The notes: generated by a model not told the origin, from the sequence alone. A stretch of 64,000 nt of DNA from Hansfordia pulvinata (GCA_006538405.1 BJKQ01000022.1:186001-250000), one strand, 5' to 3'; counted from the stretch's first letter, positions 45,223-57,306 are shown. Translations and numbers: made by a program.

Positions 45223-47547
45223 AGGTGGCCGTGACCAGCCGCCACCAGCGGGGCGTCCCCGGCCTGGGACCCGGGGGGCGAGGCCGTCGAGACGACCAGG
45301 GCGGCGATGCGGCCGAAGCGCTCGCACGCGTCGTGCATCTTGCCGACGACCGAGGACAGCGGCTTGACCTCGGCCATGACGTGCAGCACCGACGAGAGCA
45401 GGTCGAGGTCGGCGGCGGAGCGCGTCGCGATGGCGTTGCCGGCGAGCACGATGAACGGCGCGAAAGGGGCCAGGGAGAGGATGCTGCAGAGAAAGCGTCA
45501 GCGGGTTGGCCTTACGAAGGAAAGCCTTGTGAAGGAACGCTCGACTCACATGTTCAGAACCGTGCACCAGCCCTTCCGGGAGCGCGGCAGGATGGCGTCG
45601 CCCATGGCCAGGACCCTCGACAGCGCCATGCGGGCCGCGTACACGCACTCGTCGGTGCACTGCAGCGGGTGCGTCTGGGGCGAGCTCGGCGTCAGGGTGC
45701 GGTAGACTATGGTCAGGAGGCAGTCGAGCATGACCTCGATCAGGGACGCCGTCGTCTCGTACTTGGGGTCCCACAGCGGGTCCTCGTGTCTCGACTTTGT
45801 TGGGTGTCAGGAGCGGTGGTGGGCAGAGGGGGAAGACGTCCTGGAAGGGGACTCACGTTCTTGATGACCTCCTTGAGGTCCATGATCTGCCCGGCAAAGA
45901 CGGTGGCGTGCTGGTTGCGGACCTCCTGCGAGGCGCCCTGCGACGAGGCCGAGAAGAGCGTGCGCTGGACCTCGCCCGTGATGACGCCGTACTGCGAGTA
46001 CGCCCCAAAGGCGCTGGAGCTGCATCAGTGAGTTTCTTGCGCGGCCAAAGGCTAAAGCTGCCCGGTGTGCTGGGTGGACCTACCCGTCTGGCAAGCCCAG
46101 CTTCCTCACGAGCGCCGTCGGCTGCCCCGTCGACACGTCGTACATGTGGATGATCGGGGTCCGGCCCGACGTGATCGCCAGCCCCTTCTCCCACGAGTAG
46201 ATGAACCAGAACATCAGGGCCAGGAAGCCCAGCTCGTCGTTGTCGCTCAGGTCCTGCGGCAGCCGGTGCAGGCCGATGTCCATGGCGGCGATCGCGGCGT
46301 TGCTGAACAGCCTCCAGGCGATCACGCTGTGGCCCTCCTTGACGTAGAAGGACCCCTGATATCGTTAGTGTCGCTTTCCTTCTTCCCCAGTCGGACACAA
46401 GCGTGACTCACCATGAGCGCCAGGGCGCGACACGACTCGAGAGACGGATCGGAGCACAGGCGGATGCTCTGCATGGCCGCCTCGGCGTTGGCCTTGAGCA
46501 GGTCGGACTGGGAGTGCAGGGTGGCCTTGCAGACGCCGATGAAGTTGGCGTGGGGCTCGGGGATGTCCTTGAAGATGAAGAACAGGCCCATGTTGACGGT
46601 GATCCACGTCCACAGCGAGACCGGCTCGGTGGCGAAGTAGACGTCGCGGCACAGATCGATGAAGTCGTCCTCGCGGATCCACGGCACGTCGTAGAAGAAG
46701 CGCTGCTGGTGCGTCTTGATCAGCCGCATCAGCTTGAGAATCGTGTCGATCGGCGGCAGCGGGACGTTGCCCTGCTCAATCTCCGACGGCCGCGGCGACG
46801 CCCGCCTGGCTCCGGGCTCGTACTCGCCGCCTCCTCCGCCGCCGCCGCCGCCGCCGCGACCGCCGCCCGGCTGCTGATCCGACTGCAGGTAGCCCGGCAG
46901 GCTCTCCGGGGCAAAGGCGCCGAGCGTCTCGACGTTGATCAGCTCGGAGGCCGCCAGCGTCGACTCGAGCGCCGACTGCACGCGCTGCGCGTGCGACTGC
47001 CACGACGACTCGCCCTTGTAGCCCTCCTGCGCGTCCGACAGGCTCGGCACCTGCTCGTCAATCATCTGGTGCTGCTGCGCCTGGTGCGAGTGCGGGTGGT
47101 CGCCCGCCCTGCTGTCCCGGGGCGGCGTCGACTCCCGGTTGACCATCAGCGCGTGCAGCATCTCCTTGACGTCGCCGAGCTGGCGGCTGACGTCCTGGAC
47201 CGCCTCGTCGTACTTGGACGACAGGAGGACGCGCTGCCGCTTCTCGGGCGGCCGCCGCGTGCTCCGGCAGGGCACGTCGAGAGTGACGCAGCTCGAGCAC
47301 GGCGATTTGCGGTCGCATTTCGTCTGGGGTCTCGTGAGCGCGCCGTTCCATCCGTTCACCCGAGTGCTGCAAGATGCGACGTACCTTTCGAGCCTTGCAC
47401 GTGTCGCACTGATCGAGAGAGCCTCACGTTAGTTTCTGACAGGATGAAGCCGCTCGCGCGCCCAAGTTGGAGTCTTACTGCTTGTTTTGGTTCGAACGAG
47501 TAGGGCGCGGAGGGGCTGCGATCGCTCGCATCGTCGTTCCCGCTCAT
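44943..47547 (-). CDS. Zn2Cys6 transcription factor with fungal_trans domain and polyQ
   Basis: A 741-residue regulator in seven exons: 47547-47479, 47408-47385, 47323-46412, 46355-46084, 46019-45857, 45794-45550, 45483-44943; all splices keep frame. The DNA-binding cluster is canonical: CDTCKARK then TKCDRKSPCSSC then six residues and the last Cys, giving spacing C2C6C5C2C6C. A 24-nt mini-exon (47408-47385) encodes exactly the first eight cluster residues. A Gly run near residue 180 and Ser/Pro stretches precede a middle homology region typical of fungal_trans domains (WRLFSNAAIAAMDIGLHR, FWFIYSWEKGLAITSGR). The C-terminal part has ten consecutive Gln and an Ala/Pro/Met-rich tail, a plausible activation region. 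Target genes are unknown; the adjacent MFS gene is a weak candidate. Confidence 0.93.
45191..45222 (-). repeat. CAG repeat coding for polyglutamine
   Basis: About ten CAG codons in a row (GCT repeat on the plus strand) in the last exon of the Zn2Cys6 gene. Confidence 0.95.
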
Positions 47548-50216
47548 GATGTCGACTCGACTTGGCGTGTTCGTCGGCTGGCTGTCTGCCTAATGTTCAG
47601 CTCTCTAGGGCGTGTTCAAGAGAAAGGACAATGTGCCAAGGACATGTATAGACAAGGAGATAGATCACGGGAGGAGAGCCGCGCGTTAAGAACTGTCGCC
47701 GACCTGCACGGTAGCCGGTGCCCCATCGCCAAATAATTATAATTAGTCAGGTCCGATGACTCGGGCGACGACGAATACTCGTAGTAGCCTCGCAGCCATG
47801 TGGCATTCGCCGCAGAGCCACGCTCTGCTGCAACAGGCACCGCCGGATCCCTAGGGCCCCGACCGGCTGCCCGCACCCAAGCGCAATCGGCCCTGCCGGC
47901 GACGCGGGGGCTGCCGTCAGCAGCAGCCGCCGCTGCAGCAGAGCCACAGGGCACAGGGCGCGGTGGGCGCGTGCTAGTGGTGCTCCCGGACAATCGCTAC
48001 TCCGGCGGGAGGGAATGTGTGGCGGTACGGTCAGCTGGACGTGGGGCGAGCTGCCGATCGCAGACCACGGCTCCCACTATAACCACCAAGCGGTCTTGCT
48101 GGAGCCAGAGTGACGAGTGACGAGTCACCAACGGCCACCCAAAGCCCCGGAAAAGTGCCAATGCCGTGGCCAGGCTGTGTCGTAAATCGACGTATCGAGA
48201 TGGACATCATGAATGCTGACGACGTCGATGCCGTGCGTTGCGTTGTTGGAACTTTGCAGTGCCCCCGTGCAGTTGGCTCGGTAGAAAGTGGCTGTCGTGA
48301 TCAGAGAGAGCTAGGTGGTGAAAGGGGCGGCGGTCCAGAAACGTCTGGCAAGCCAAGGATCATCAAAGCTGTGTGTCTTGTTCGGTCCAGCTGGCAGGAT
48401 GACGGCAAGTTCCAGACTATACTGACCGTACTCGAAAGAGGTCCGGTCCGAGGGGGACTATACCAGAAAATGACTGAACCCACTCAAGCAGCAATTGCCT
48501 TTGTGAGTATAGGCGGGTGGCGGCCGCCCTGTCCAGGGTGCACTAGTCAACCAAGCTCTCGCACCGAGAACTTTCTATATAGCAAGTCCTTGGCTCGATC
48601 CCACGCTTGGCCGCCCCAACGCCCGGCACGCAGGGGCGAAGGCATCGGGCGCTATACTAGAGCGATGATGCTCGGTATGGCCCTGTAGGCTGTCGGTTGT
48701 CAAGCGCCGGTCGCATTCGGATACTGCCGTATTCAGGTACGGCGCCACCGGCGAATGCACTTTTGCATCGGAGGCAACAATGGCGCACACGATCCTGCCC
48801 GATGTCGGGACTCGGTAGTGCAAAGGGGAATTTCCTCGCAACCACTATTCGCGAGTGTCACACCTGCTATATCGGTATTTGAGCCTTGATTCGGTAGCGA
48901 AGGAGTCCACGGTGGGCGGTAGTGCTGACAAACGGTCCAAGCGGTTGCGCATAGTCTCGGGCAGCCCGCAGAGGGGCGAGGCGAGATCGTGGCGGCCAAC
49001 GCGGCGTCTTCAGAACTGGCGTGCCGGCGAGGAGATAGCCTGGCAAACAACATCGAGAAATGGAAAAGAGAAATCATAACAGATGATGCTGCGCGAGATT
49101 GTGCGCGTTTTGAGGAGGCAGCCTGTTTATATCCAGACCATCCAGACCATCTGGTGGTCGGGCCGCGGGCGTCACCGTCGGGGCCCGAAAGTCCTGGTTC
49201 CGGAAGGGTTGTGACTTGTGAGACTTGCAGTTGCGAATTTGCCCTCGAGCAAGAGACTGCTTCTGGGGCCTAGGGTTCCGGGCCAGCTCGGCGAGCCGGG
49301 AAAGGCTTGGTTTGGCGGGCTTCGATGTTCAGGTCCTGGCCAGTGGCCGATGTAGCTTGCTCGGAGCCCGGACCGCCTCCCAGAACCAATGCCGGGCCAT
49401 GACGACTGGCTCAAGACACCTGGCGACGCTGGGATGGCGGCCGCGTTGACATCTTGTGCTGGCCGCTGAACGTAGTCGACAAGGTATAGTTTGAGCCGGT
49501 GCTTGAGGACACGATCTTGGCGCATAGGCATACGTGGAAGCGCTGCGCACAGCTGCTTCGGTGCTGATCTCGAGACTATCAAGTTCCCTTTGCTTGCCCA
49601 CGGTACTAACTCTTTCCGGTGAGCTGTCGCGGTTCTCGGTAGCCTCGGTTTCCGACAGGACCAGCATCTGTGGGAGGCCTTCCGGCTTCAGCTATTGATA
49701 GTTCTAATGACAGGCCAGTGAGTGGCCATCACATTGGAAGCAACTAGAAGCAAGACAGGTCAGCCTTGAGACCGGAGGTCACGACAAGGCGTTTCATCAT
49801 AAATTCGTGGCTCACTGCGAATTCAAGACATGGTTGGGTGAGGTCAACTACCGAGACGGGCAAATGCTCAACGCCTGTAGTAGCTCCGGTAGATATTGAG
49901 TGCGTAGCCTATTTCATCATCATGATTTTGCCCTTTTCATAAATACCAGAACGCCTATCCAGTGACACAGGGTCTTCATCGAAGACAACCTCGTGCTGAG
50001 GCCAAGCCATAGTCACGCCGAGGTCGCTGTTGACGACATAATCGGACGAGGTATCAGCTTCACGAGGCAGCAAAGCCTCTCCTGACCCGCCGGCTAGCCA
50101 GTCATGCGAAACCGAGCCATCTGTACTCGTTTGCCGTCGAAACCTCGACAAAGGCGGAAGGGCCCGGAGGCGGCCCACAGGCTTGGGAGGTAATGTCGAA
50201 AGATTCGCCGACTTCA
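47548..50216. other. Gene-poor 2.7-kb region upstream of the Zn2Cys6 gene
   Basis: Contains the Zn2Cys6 promoter and the 3' flank of SmG. Several overlapping short open frames on both strands lack motifs. No gene or repeat is supported. Confidence 0.6.
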
Positions 50217-50656
50217 CTATTTGTCGCGGTCTCCTCCGATTCTCTCGAGCGCCTCGAGCATGACAACCGAGTTTCCGCGGATGACCTGTGGAGTCAGTTA
50301 GCGAGCGATTCAGGATAAGGAGAGCCGCGGGAGCTTCCAAAACCCCACGTCAAGAAACGTACCACCATGCCTAGTCTGACTTTCTCACCGCCGTCCTTCT
50401 CCTCCACCGCGTCGTCCAGGACGATGTTCAGGAAAACCTATACCGCGTCAGCAATCGGCGTTGAGTCGTGGTTGCCGAGATCCAAACGTACATCGTAGCC
50501 GCGGAGCACGCCGATGACCTTGCGGCTACCGTTGAGCTGGACGAACAGGCGCTTGTCGAGGTACTATGCGGGCGTCAGTGGGTGCGAACAGACGAGGCTG
50601 GGCGGCGGCGGGCGGGCGCAGCTGACCTTCTTGAGTTCGGGCTGCGCAGGAGGCAT
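50217..50656 (-). CDS. SMX2: Small nuclear ribonucleoprotein G (Sm G)
   Basis: An 81-residue Sm-fold protein, part of the heptameric ring on U1, U2, U4 and U5 snRNAs. Four small exons were read directly: 50656-50627, 50563-50492, 50437-50363, 50285-50217, with introns of 63, 54 and 77 nt, every junction on a codon boundary. The protein starts MPPAQPELKKYLDKRLFVQL, then shows the Sm1 motif region NGSRKVIGVLRGYDVFLNIV and the Sm2 motif GMVVIRGNSVVMLEAL, with the IRGN core that contacts RNA. Length and sequence match SmG rather than LSm7. No single exon is long enough to be found by simple open-frame search. It diverges from the NTR2-type splicing gene at 51141. Confidence 0.95.
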
Positions 50657-51140
50657 GTTGGCAGTAGGGGATCGGTAGTCTGGCGCACTCGATGGCCGTG
50701 TTGGAAGTGGCAGGGGGTGTGCGACGTCGGCGGGAGTCGGTGGCGATGGTGTTGATGGAGGGTTGACGGATGGCGGCGGCGGTTAGCTAAGGTCAGGCAC
50801 GGGTGGGTTGCAGCAGGTGGGCTGAGTAGAGGTACCTCCAGCTCGTTAGCTCCCCGCCGCCCTACGAGGGGCGACCGCGGTGCCTGGCGCGTACTGCTAC
50901 TGGGCTCGATTAGATAATTCCCATTCTATCGATAAGCCTCGTCGTCACCGGGGTTTGGAAGGCTACCTCGCGTCCGTCGAGCTTCAAGTCGGCCCATCAC
51001 CATTTTCAACCTGCATGGACTCAATCGCCCACCAAGATTCGACCGCCAATCTCCTTGCCCTGCTATAACCGAGCGCACCCGTGCCTCCGCCGCAAACAGC
51101 CCCGATAACCCATGCATGCGCGCAGCTCTCGCTCGCCAAG
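50657..51140. promoter_or_regulatory. Shared promoter region of SmG and NTR2-type genes
   Basis: A 484-base spacer between two divergent start codons, both of spliceosomal genes. No specific site could be assigned by eye; co-regulation is an inference from layout. Confidence 0.5.
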
Positions 51141-52898
51141 ATGAGCACCTTCGGCTCCAAGCGCAAGGCGCGCAAAATCACCATCCGCAACGACGACGAC
51201 GAAGATGACGCATCCGACCGCAGCACCACCAGCCTGGCGCCCCTCGAGCCGCTGTCAGCTCCCGAGCCCGAGCAAGAACCCGCCCTGCAGGCGACCTTCA
51301 AAACGCGAAAGCCCAAGCAATCTGCCCTACGGCGCAGCACACGAGTGGACGACGAAGACGATCCGGCGACGAAAAGCGCTCGGCAGACGGATCAGGGCGG
51401 AAGTGGCGAACAAGACAACGGAGCAGGGGGAGATGACGAGGACGACACTTCACTGCGCATCAGGTTGGCCAAGGGCGCCTCCGCTTCGAAACCCAGACGA
51501 CGCATGCCGACATCGCGGCTTTCCTTCGGGCCCAGCGAGCCCGGCGAGGACGGCGGCGCCGAAGATGGTGGCAGCGGTGCAGGGGAAGGCGACGACGGCG
51601 AAGACTCGCTGATGCTGGGCGCCGAGACGCCGTTCACGCCGAAAAAGAGCTCCCTGCTAGCCCACGCCGCAGCGGGCAGCAGCAACGCAGGCAAGAAGAA
51701 GGGGCGCAAGTCCGGCCTGGCTCGAAACCTGCCGCTGCCCATGCGGCCGACAGAGCGCGACGACAACGACAGCGACGATGGCAGGCCGCGTTACAGCAAG
51801 GAGTACCTCAGCGAGCTGCAGAGCTCGACGCCAAACACGCCCCGGGACCTGTCCGCGCGCCATGCCGACGTCGAAACCGACGCGGACCTCGGCCTCGACC
51901 CCTCGGAGCTGGAGGGTGCGACGGTCGTTCTCGACGACGAGACCGCAGGCCGCGCCCCGCCGCAGCACGCGGCCGACCCGGCGCCCTCCGTCCTCTCCGA
52001 GGCGCAGGTCGCCGAGCGCAAGGCGCGGCGGGCGCGGTTAGCCGCCGAGCAGGGCGGCGGCGGCGGCAGCGGCGACACGGACGACTTCATCTCTCTGGAA
52101 GACGACGACGCCGGAGGAAGCAACAGGCGCAACCACGGCGACTCGTACCTCTCGGTGCTCTCGCGGCAGTCCCAGCAGGTCTCCGTCTCGTCGCGGCGCC
52201 AGCCCGGCAAGCCCGACGGCAGCTCGCGCCTGGTGCGCGAGGACGAGGACCTGGGCGAGGGCTTCGACGCGTTTGTCGAGGACGGCGGGCTCTCGCTGGG
52301 GGCGCGGGCCGAGCGCGACGCCCGCCGCCGCCAGCGCGCCGAGATGGGCGACCTGATCGCCAAGGCCGAGGGCCACCACGGAAACGCCGCGGGCGGCGCA
52401 GGCGACGACGACGGCGGCGCATCCTCCTCGGACGAGAGCGAGGCCGAGCGCCGCGCCGCGTACGAGGCCTCCCAGACGCGCGCCGGCATGGACGGCCTGG
52501 CGGCAGAGCGCGAGGCCCAGCGCCGGCGCATGGGCGGAGCGCGCGGCGCGGCGGCGCTGCCGCCCCCGCGGATCACCCCGCTGCCCGACCTGAGCGTGCT
52601 GGCCGCGGCGTTCGAGGCGCGCGTGCGCGCGCGCGAGGCCGAGGCCGCGTCCGTCCGCGAGGCCCTCGCCCGCCTCCGCGCCGACCGCGCCGAAGCCGAG
52701 CGCCGCGAGCCCGAGGTCCAACGCCTGCTCGACCAGGCTGGCGAGCGGTATCGTGCTCTCATGGGCGGTGGAGACGGCGGGCCCGCTACTGCTGGCGAGG
52801 GGGAAGGCGGCGAGAGAGGGCTGGAGAGCCTGGGTGCCACGCCTGTGCGCGGGGCGGAGACGTGGAGATGGAGATGGGGCATGACACCGATTCCGTGA
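51141..52898 (+). CDS. NTR2-type splicing factor (nineteen-complex-related, spliceosome disassembly)
   Basis: A 585-residue intronless, highly charged protein. It opens with a Lys/Arg-rich start (SKRKARKITIRND), then TFKTRKPKQSALRRSTRVD, LSFGPSE, RPRYSKEYLSELQSSTPNTP, DDFISLEDD and EDEDLGEGFDAFVEDGGLSLG, the set that marks fungal NTR2/GCFC-associated proteins. In yeast Ntr2 works with Ntr1 and the helicase Prp43 to release the intron lariat. The C-terminal 120 residues form a probable coiled coil rich in Ala, Arg and Glu. The start was set at 51141 rather than the in-frame ATG at 51081 because the conserved region begins at MSTFGSKRKARK. Nuclear location is implied by composition. Assignment rests on motif recall, hence moderate confidence. 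Confidence 0.82.
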   Translation: MSTFGSKRKARKITIRNDDDEDDASDRSTTSLAPLEPLSAPEPEQEPALQATFKTRKPKQSALRRSTRVDDEDDPATKSARQTDQGGSGEQDNGAGGDDEDDTSLRIRLAKGASASKPRRRMPTSRLSFGPSEPGEDGGAEDGGSGAGEGDDGEDSLMLGAETPFTPKKSSLLAHAAAGSSNAGKKKGRKSGLARNLPLPMRPTERDDNDSDDGRPRYSKEYLSELQSSTPNTPRDLSARHADVETDADLGLDPSELEGATVVLDDETAGRAPPQHAADPAPSVLSEAQVAERKARRARLAAEQGGGGGSGDTDDFISLEDDDAGGSNRRNHGDSYLSVLSRQSQQVSVSSRRQPGKPDGSSRLVREDEDLGEGFDAFVEDGGLSLGARAERDARRRQRAEMGDLIAKAEGHHGNAAGGAGDDDGGASSSDESEAERRAAYEASQTRAGMDGLAAEREAQRRRMGGARGAAALPPPRITPLPDLSVLAAAFEARVRAREAEAASVREALARLRADRAEAERREPEVQRLLDQAGERYRALMGGGDGGPATAGEGEGGERGLESLGATPVRGAETWRWRWGMTPIP

Positions 52899-53333
52899 CG
52901 TTGCCACGGCGTTGTAGACGCGCCAGCTGTCCCAATATCTCATAATTTTAGAGCGGTACGGACAAAAAATGATACCCCAAATTACGAATTCAATTGCTTC
53001 GCATTTCACCTGGCAGGCTAGTACGACGCTCGGTCTGAAAGATGTGTGAAATTCGCAATCGATGATGCTAAACAAAAAGAAATCATGATAAACCCATCAA
53101 GCGCCTTCCATCCTTGTCCATCACCACTGCCGCCGGTGCAAATCTGGAGACACCGGCCAAAGTTTTCTAAACATGCGCAGGACGTGAGGCTAATCACGAG
53201 TGGGTACAGTGGTAATACAATGTCTTCTGGGTGGTGGCCACCTCGCCTCGGCTTCTTCGATTATCCGCAATATCGCCCATGAAGAGCCGAAGGCATCTGC
53301 CCCATGACCAAACATCCTCGACACAATCCGGGC
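52899..53333. other. Convergent spacer, NTR2-type and Vps3844 3' ends
   Basis: About 435 bases, AT-richer than the flanking genes; no feature supported. Confidence 0.65.
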
Positions 53334-54529
53334 CTACTTGGAGCGAGAGACACCGGCACCAATGACACCGGGCAGCTTCTCCTCCCCAACCGAGAAGAGC
53401 AGGTTGATGGAAAAGCCAATGGTGGCCACCAGGACAACCGTGACGCCGGCAAAGAGCCAGAAAGGCGTGCTGACGTCGATCTTCTCACAAGCACCGCCAC
53501 CCCAACGGAAGATGGACTTGGCCGAGCCCGGGTTGCTGCTGTAGGGCTCCTCGGTGATGTGGCACTTGCAGACAAAGCAAGCCTCGCTACCGCCAGCGGC
53601 AGCAAACTTGTCGCCACAGGTTCCGTGGCCAGAGCAGCTGGCAGTCCCCTGCTCGCAAGCATCCTTGGAGCTGAAGCAGGCGGGAACGGGAAGCGAAGGC
53701 TTGCCGGTGGTCGACGGGGAAGACGAGGCAGACGTGGAAGTGCGGGTGGTTGTGGCAGCATCCTTCTGGAAGGGTCGGTAAGTTTCCCCGCTGTGTTCGG
53801 TCATGACGACTTCGCGTTGCTGGCGGCGGCGCAGCTCGTCGACTGGGGAGTCCGCGCCGGGCGAGGCGGTGGCCGGGGCGAGGAAGAGAATGGTCGTTTC
53901 CATGTCGCCCTTTTCGGCCAGAGACTTGAGTGTGGCGATGTGTGAGGAGAACTGCTTGATAGCCGACTTGTCCTGTAGGAAGTTAGGAAAGAAGCTGGCG
54001 AAGACGCGAGAGCACGAACCTTGGCGGCGTCAAACTGGATGTACTTGGACGAGGAGGTCCAGCACTGAGCCGCGGTGGGGTCGATCGCCTTGTCAAAAGC
54101 GCATGACTTGCGCTCCGGAAGGAAGGCGGCCGTCAGGGGAGACGTGGTGAAGGACACGGAAGACTTGGGCACGGCCGATTTGAGGTCTTGGTACTGGGCC
54201 GAGGAGACGCCAGTGAAGGCCAGGATGAGCTGCTTGGGCTCGGGCGAGTCCGTGGCAAAGAGGGGAGCCGAGGGCTTTCCGAACTGAGAGATGTAGGAGA
54301 CGGCATCGTCCTCGGAGATGGCGTCGGACAGGGGGCCAAGCTTGGTGGGATGGCCGGGGGTGCTGAGTCTCTGGAGGAGGATGGCTTGGGCGAGATCGTA
54401 GGGGAGGGCGGCCGGAGGGTTTGACGGGCCGGAAGATTGACGCAGGATGTAGGCTTCGACGGGCTGCTGTTGTTGGTCCGCAGCAGCCGCGGCGAGGGCC
54501 GGGAGGAGAAGGCCGTTGAGCAGCTTCAT
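53334..54529 (-). CDS. Vps3844-type endomembrane protein (DUF3844)
   Basis: A 382-residue type I membrane protein. Exons 54529-54020 and 53972-53334 flank a 47-nt intron. The N-terminus MKLLNGLLLPALAAAAA is a signal peptide. A lumenal domain follows, then a Ser/Thr-rich linker, an EGF-like cysteine module (CFSSKDACEQGTASCSGHG, GSEACFVCKCH) and GGGACEKIDVSTPFWLFAG leading into one membrane segment. The C-terminus ends LPGVIGAGVSRSK. This combination is known as the Vps3844 C-terminal domain family, conserved in filamentous fungi and linked to vacuolar sorting or the ER. Molecular function is not established. The gene diverges from the mitochondrial-type gene at 55354. Confidence 0.88.
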
Positions 54530-55353
54530 GGTGATGGTGACGGCGATGCAGGCGGCTGAAGCTGTCGAGGTGGAACGGCGGGCAGTCTGGGCCAGGTGAA
54601 GAGGCGAGGCCGATAGAGATGTCGAGAAACGCCGATTGATAGCAGGGGAGGAAGTCGCTGGCGCAGACGATGGCGACTCGTCGGCGTTGACGAGGTGCTG
54701 ATGGGGGTGATGAGGCGAGGTGAGCTAAGGCGATGATGATACAACCTGTAGGTCGATGTGCCCGTGGCAGTTGGGTCCAGGACAGGGTGGATCAGCTTCG
54801 TACCGGTACATGCTGGGCCTCCCACGACCCTGCGCGACTCAGGTAGAGGCACGGCCCCAGTCAGACAATCGGTTGCCTACGCCTGCCTCGCTAACGGACG
54901 CGCCTGCGCGGACGAAACACACAGTGCTTTTGAGCGGCATCTCCCTAAACAACGCCGACTGGCACAGTAACGATACTGTGTCTCCCGCAGTCGCAACAAC
55001 GCTCCCCGTCGTCGACCAAGTTGGGCCTGCGATTTTCGGCCAGCCTCACTCTCCCTCGGCTTCAGTCTCCCATCACCATCCTTCCGCCGCCTGCCAGGCT
55101 TCGACACCACGTCCGCGACCGATTCCCCGACTTTTCAACGCTCGTCGACTTGCCACCCCGTAAACGGTTGCACCTACACACCCACCGCCCCCGATTTCAA
55201 ACATCGTCCACACCACTCACCAGGAACCCACCCGCTTCACCGTCTGCTGAGCCCTTACACACACCCCGAAGCCCTCGCCGGCCGCCTTGCCTGGCGCGCC
55301 CTGGTTGATCCACCTCCTGAGAACACTCCGAGGCACCAAGGCAACTGCGCACC
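54530..55353. other. Divergent promoter region
   Basis: About 820 bases between the Vps3844-type gene and the gene at 55354; must hold both promoters. No coding sequence supported. Confidence 0.65.
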
Positions 55354-56790
55354 ATGTTCCACGCCTTGCGTCCGGGGCGACGGGTCTTCGCATCTGCGCC
55401 CACTGCCGCCTCGCGACTCCTCGTCTCGGCCCGCGCCAGCCCTCGATCACCCCTCCAAAATATCTGCCGCAACGCCTTCCAGAATGCATCTCGGCCCCAG
55501 CGCGCGTATCAGACCATCAACATCCAGAGGGTCAAGGTCAGGCGGAAATGGTTCAAGCCCAAGTCGATTCTCGTGGCCATTGTCATCTATTATATGTGCT
55601 GGCAGGTCTACACTGATGTCCTGCTCGGCGTCATTCGCAGGTACCTGGAGAGCCTCAGCGAAGAAGAGCTGGCCGAAATCATGGAGGACGAGGACGATGA
55701 GCCGCTTCTCTTCATCCCGATCCCCGGCACCACCCGCATGGAGAAAGGCGACTGGTACCGAGCAGATGACCCCGAATGGCAAACATTCGTTCGCGTGAGC
55801 AAGGACAAGAACTACCTCCACCGGGTTGAATGTACGTGCCTGAGCGAGCCTCGTCCATTTGCGCGCTGACCCGTCTCTCCAGCCTCGCTCATCGAACTAT
55901 GTGGTCGGTCCTTAGCCTCTTCGCGGTGGTTGACTGCGAGGTGGGGCAAAGATGTCACGCTGAGTCGGAAACAGCTCTCGGTCAACTTCCCCGCGAGAGC
56001 GCCTCCCTTTCCCGTCCGTTCGGGGTAAGTCTTCCGGAACCTCGCTGTAGCTCGTGCTGACGCGCCCAGAATCTCCTGGGAGGAGGATGGCGTCTATATC
56101 GTGGACGAAGAGATGGATCCCGAGACCAACGCCCGCCTCCAGAGAGCTCTATTCCCCTCCGTCCTTGGGATTTCCCTCTGGAGCTTTGTCAAGACGCTGG
56201 GAAAGCAACATCTGGACTCTGCGACCCGGGCCCTGGGATATGACTCCGAGTCGAAGCCGGTGGAAGTCTCGGCCCAGCAGTCTCTCGAGAAGGCCCAGCA
56301 GACCATCGACAAGGCACACCAGCGGTTGAAGGGGGATACAGGCACCAAAAGGAACCAGGCAGACTCGTCCCTCCCAACGCCTCCGCAGTCTGACCAGGCC
56401 TCCGACGTGGCTGCTTCGTCCGCAGTCGGCAAAGCTTCAGAGTCGACCAAGAACGCCAAGGCCTCGTTGCCATCCACGCCCGGCGCGGCGGACGGCGCAG
56501 CAGACGACGACAAGGAGAAGTCCTGGGGCCTTTACTTCCCCTCGGTCGACATTGACGAGCCAGCCAAGTCCTTCTTCGCCAAACTCTCTTCCTTGTGGCG
56601 TCCCCTCAGGTGGGCACCCCCTCGTGGCTCCTTCGCCCTGACCGGCATGATAGAGTACGAGCTGCCCCGCGCCTTTGTCGCTCTGGAGGTTTTCGCCTTT
56701 TACGACCCAGAGGCCAGAGACTTCCACAAGGAGTCTTTGCACATGCGCATCCACTCTTTGCAACCAAAGAGACAATCCCCGAGGCCTTGA
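55354..56790 (+). CDS. Probable mitochondrial membrane protein of unknown function
   Basis: A 446-residue protein in three exons (55354-55831, 55883-56024, 56070-56790), all in frame. The first about 50 residues are Arg/Ser/Ala-rich with no acidic residue, typical of a mitochondrial presequence. A single hydrophobic segment follows (SILVAIVIYYMCWQVYTDVLL, about residues 69-88). Then come a conserved-looking acidic patch (EEELAEIMEDEDDE), IPIPGTTRMEKGDWYRADD, ISWEEDGVYIVDEEMDPE, a Ser/Ala-rich linker and a C-terminal PPRGSFALTGMIEYELPRA and AFYDPEARDF block. I do not recognise a named family; the pattern suggests an inner-membrane protein with one pass and a folded domain in matrix or intermembrane space. 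Function unknown. Confidence 0.82.
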
Positions 56791-57306
56791 GCCAGGCGAT
56801 ACGCTAGAGCATCGCCGAGCATATTTATATACCCCTTTCACTTTGTTGCTCGTTACAGATCGACCTTTCGATGAGACCCAGCGAGCGATTTGCAGACCTC
56901 TGAGTCATGCACGTGGCCCAGAGGCCACGCCTTGGCTCAGGCCATGCACTTGGATGCCATCAAGAAGCGCGCATATAGAATTGTTGGTATTTCTTGGGTA
57001 GATCAAGTCTGAGGACTTTATGAATACACTGGCGCGATGCCTTCCCTCAATCGACAATGGGTTTCAGAAGCCACCGTACAGTGCTAGCGACCTGATCAAT
57101 TAGACGTCTAATGTGTCTACGTGGCTTGTCATACGCCACTTCCAATTTCGCCTGTCCCATCAAAATCAAAACGCCTGAACGCTATGCTGGACGCAGAATA
57201 CCCAGAAAAGAATGATGACGGCGCAGGTCAAGCCGGCCGGGTACTTTTGTCCTCAAGATCCACTTCGCGCCTTGAAGTCACCGCATGCTCTACTCGCTAG
57301 CAAAGC
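56791..57306. other. Convergent spacer before PAH1 3' end
   Basis: About 515 bases of 3' flanks with no supported feature. Confidence 0.65.
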
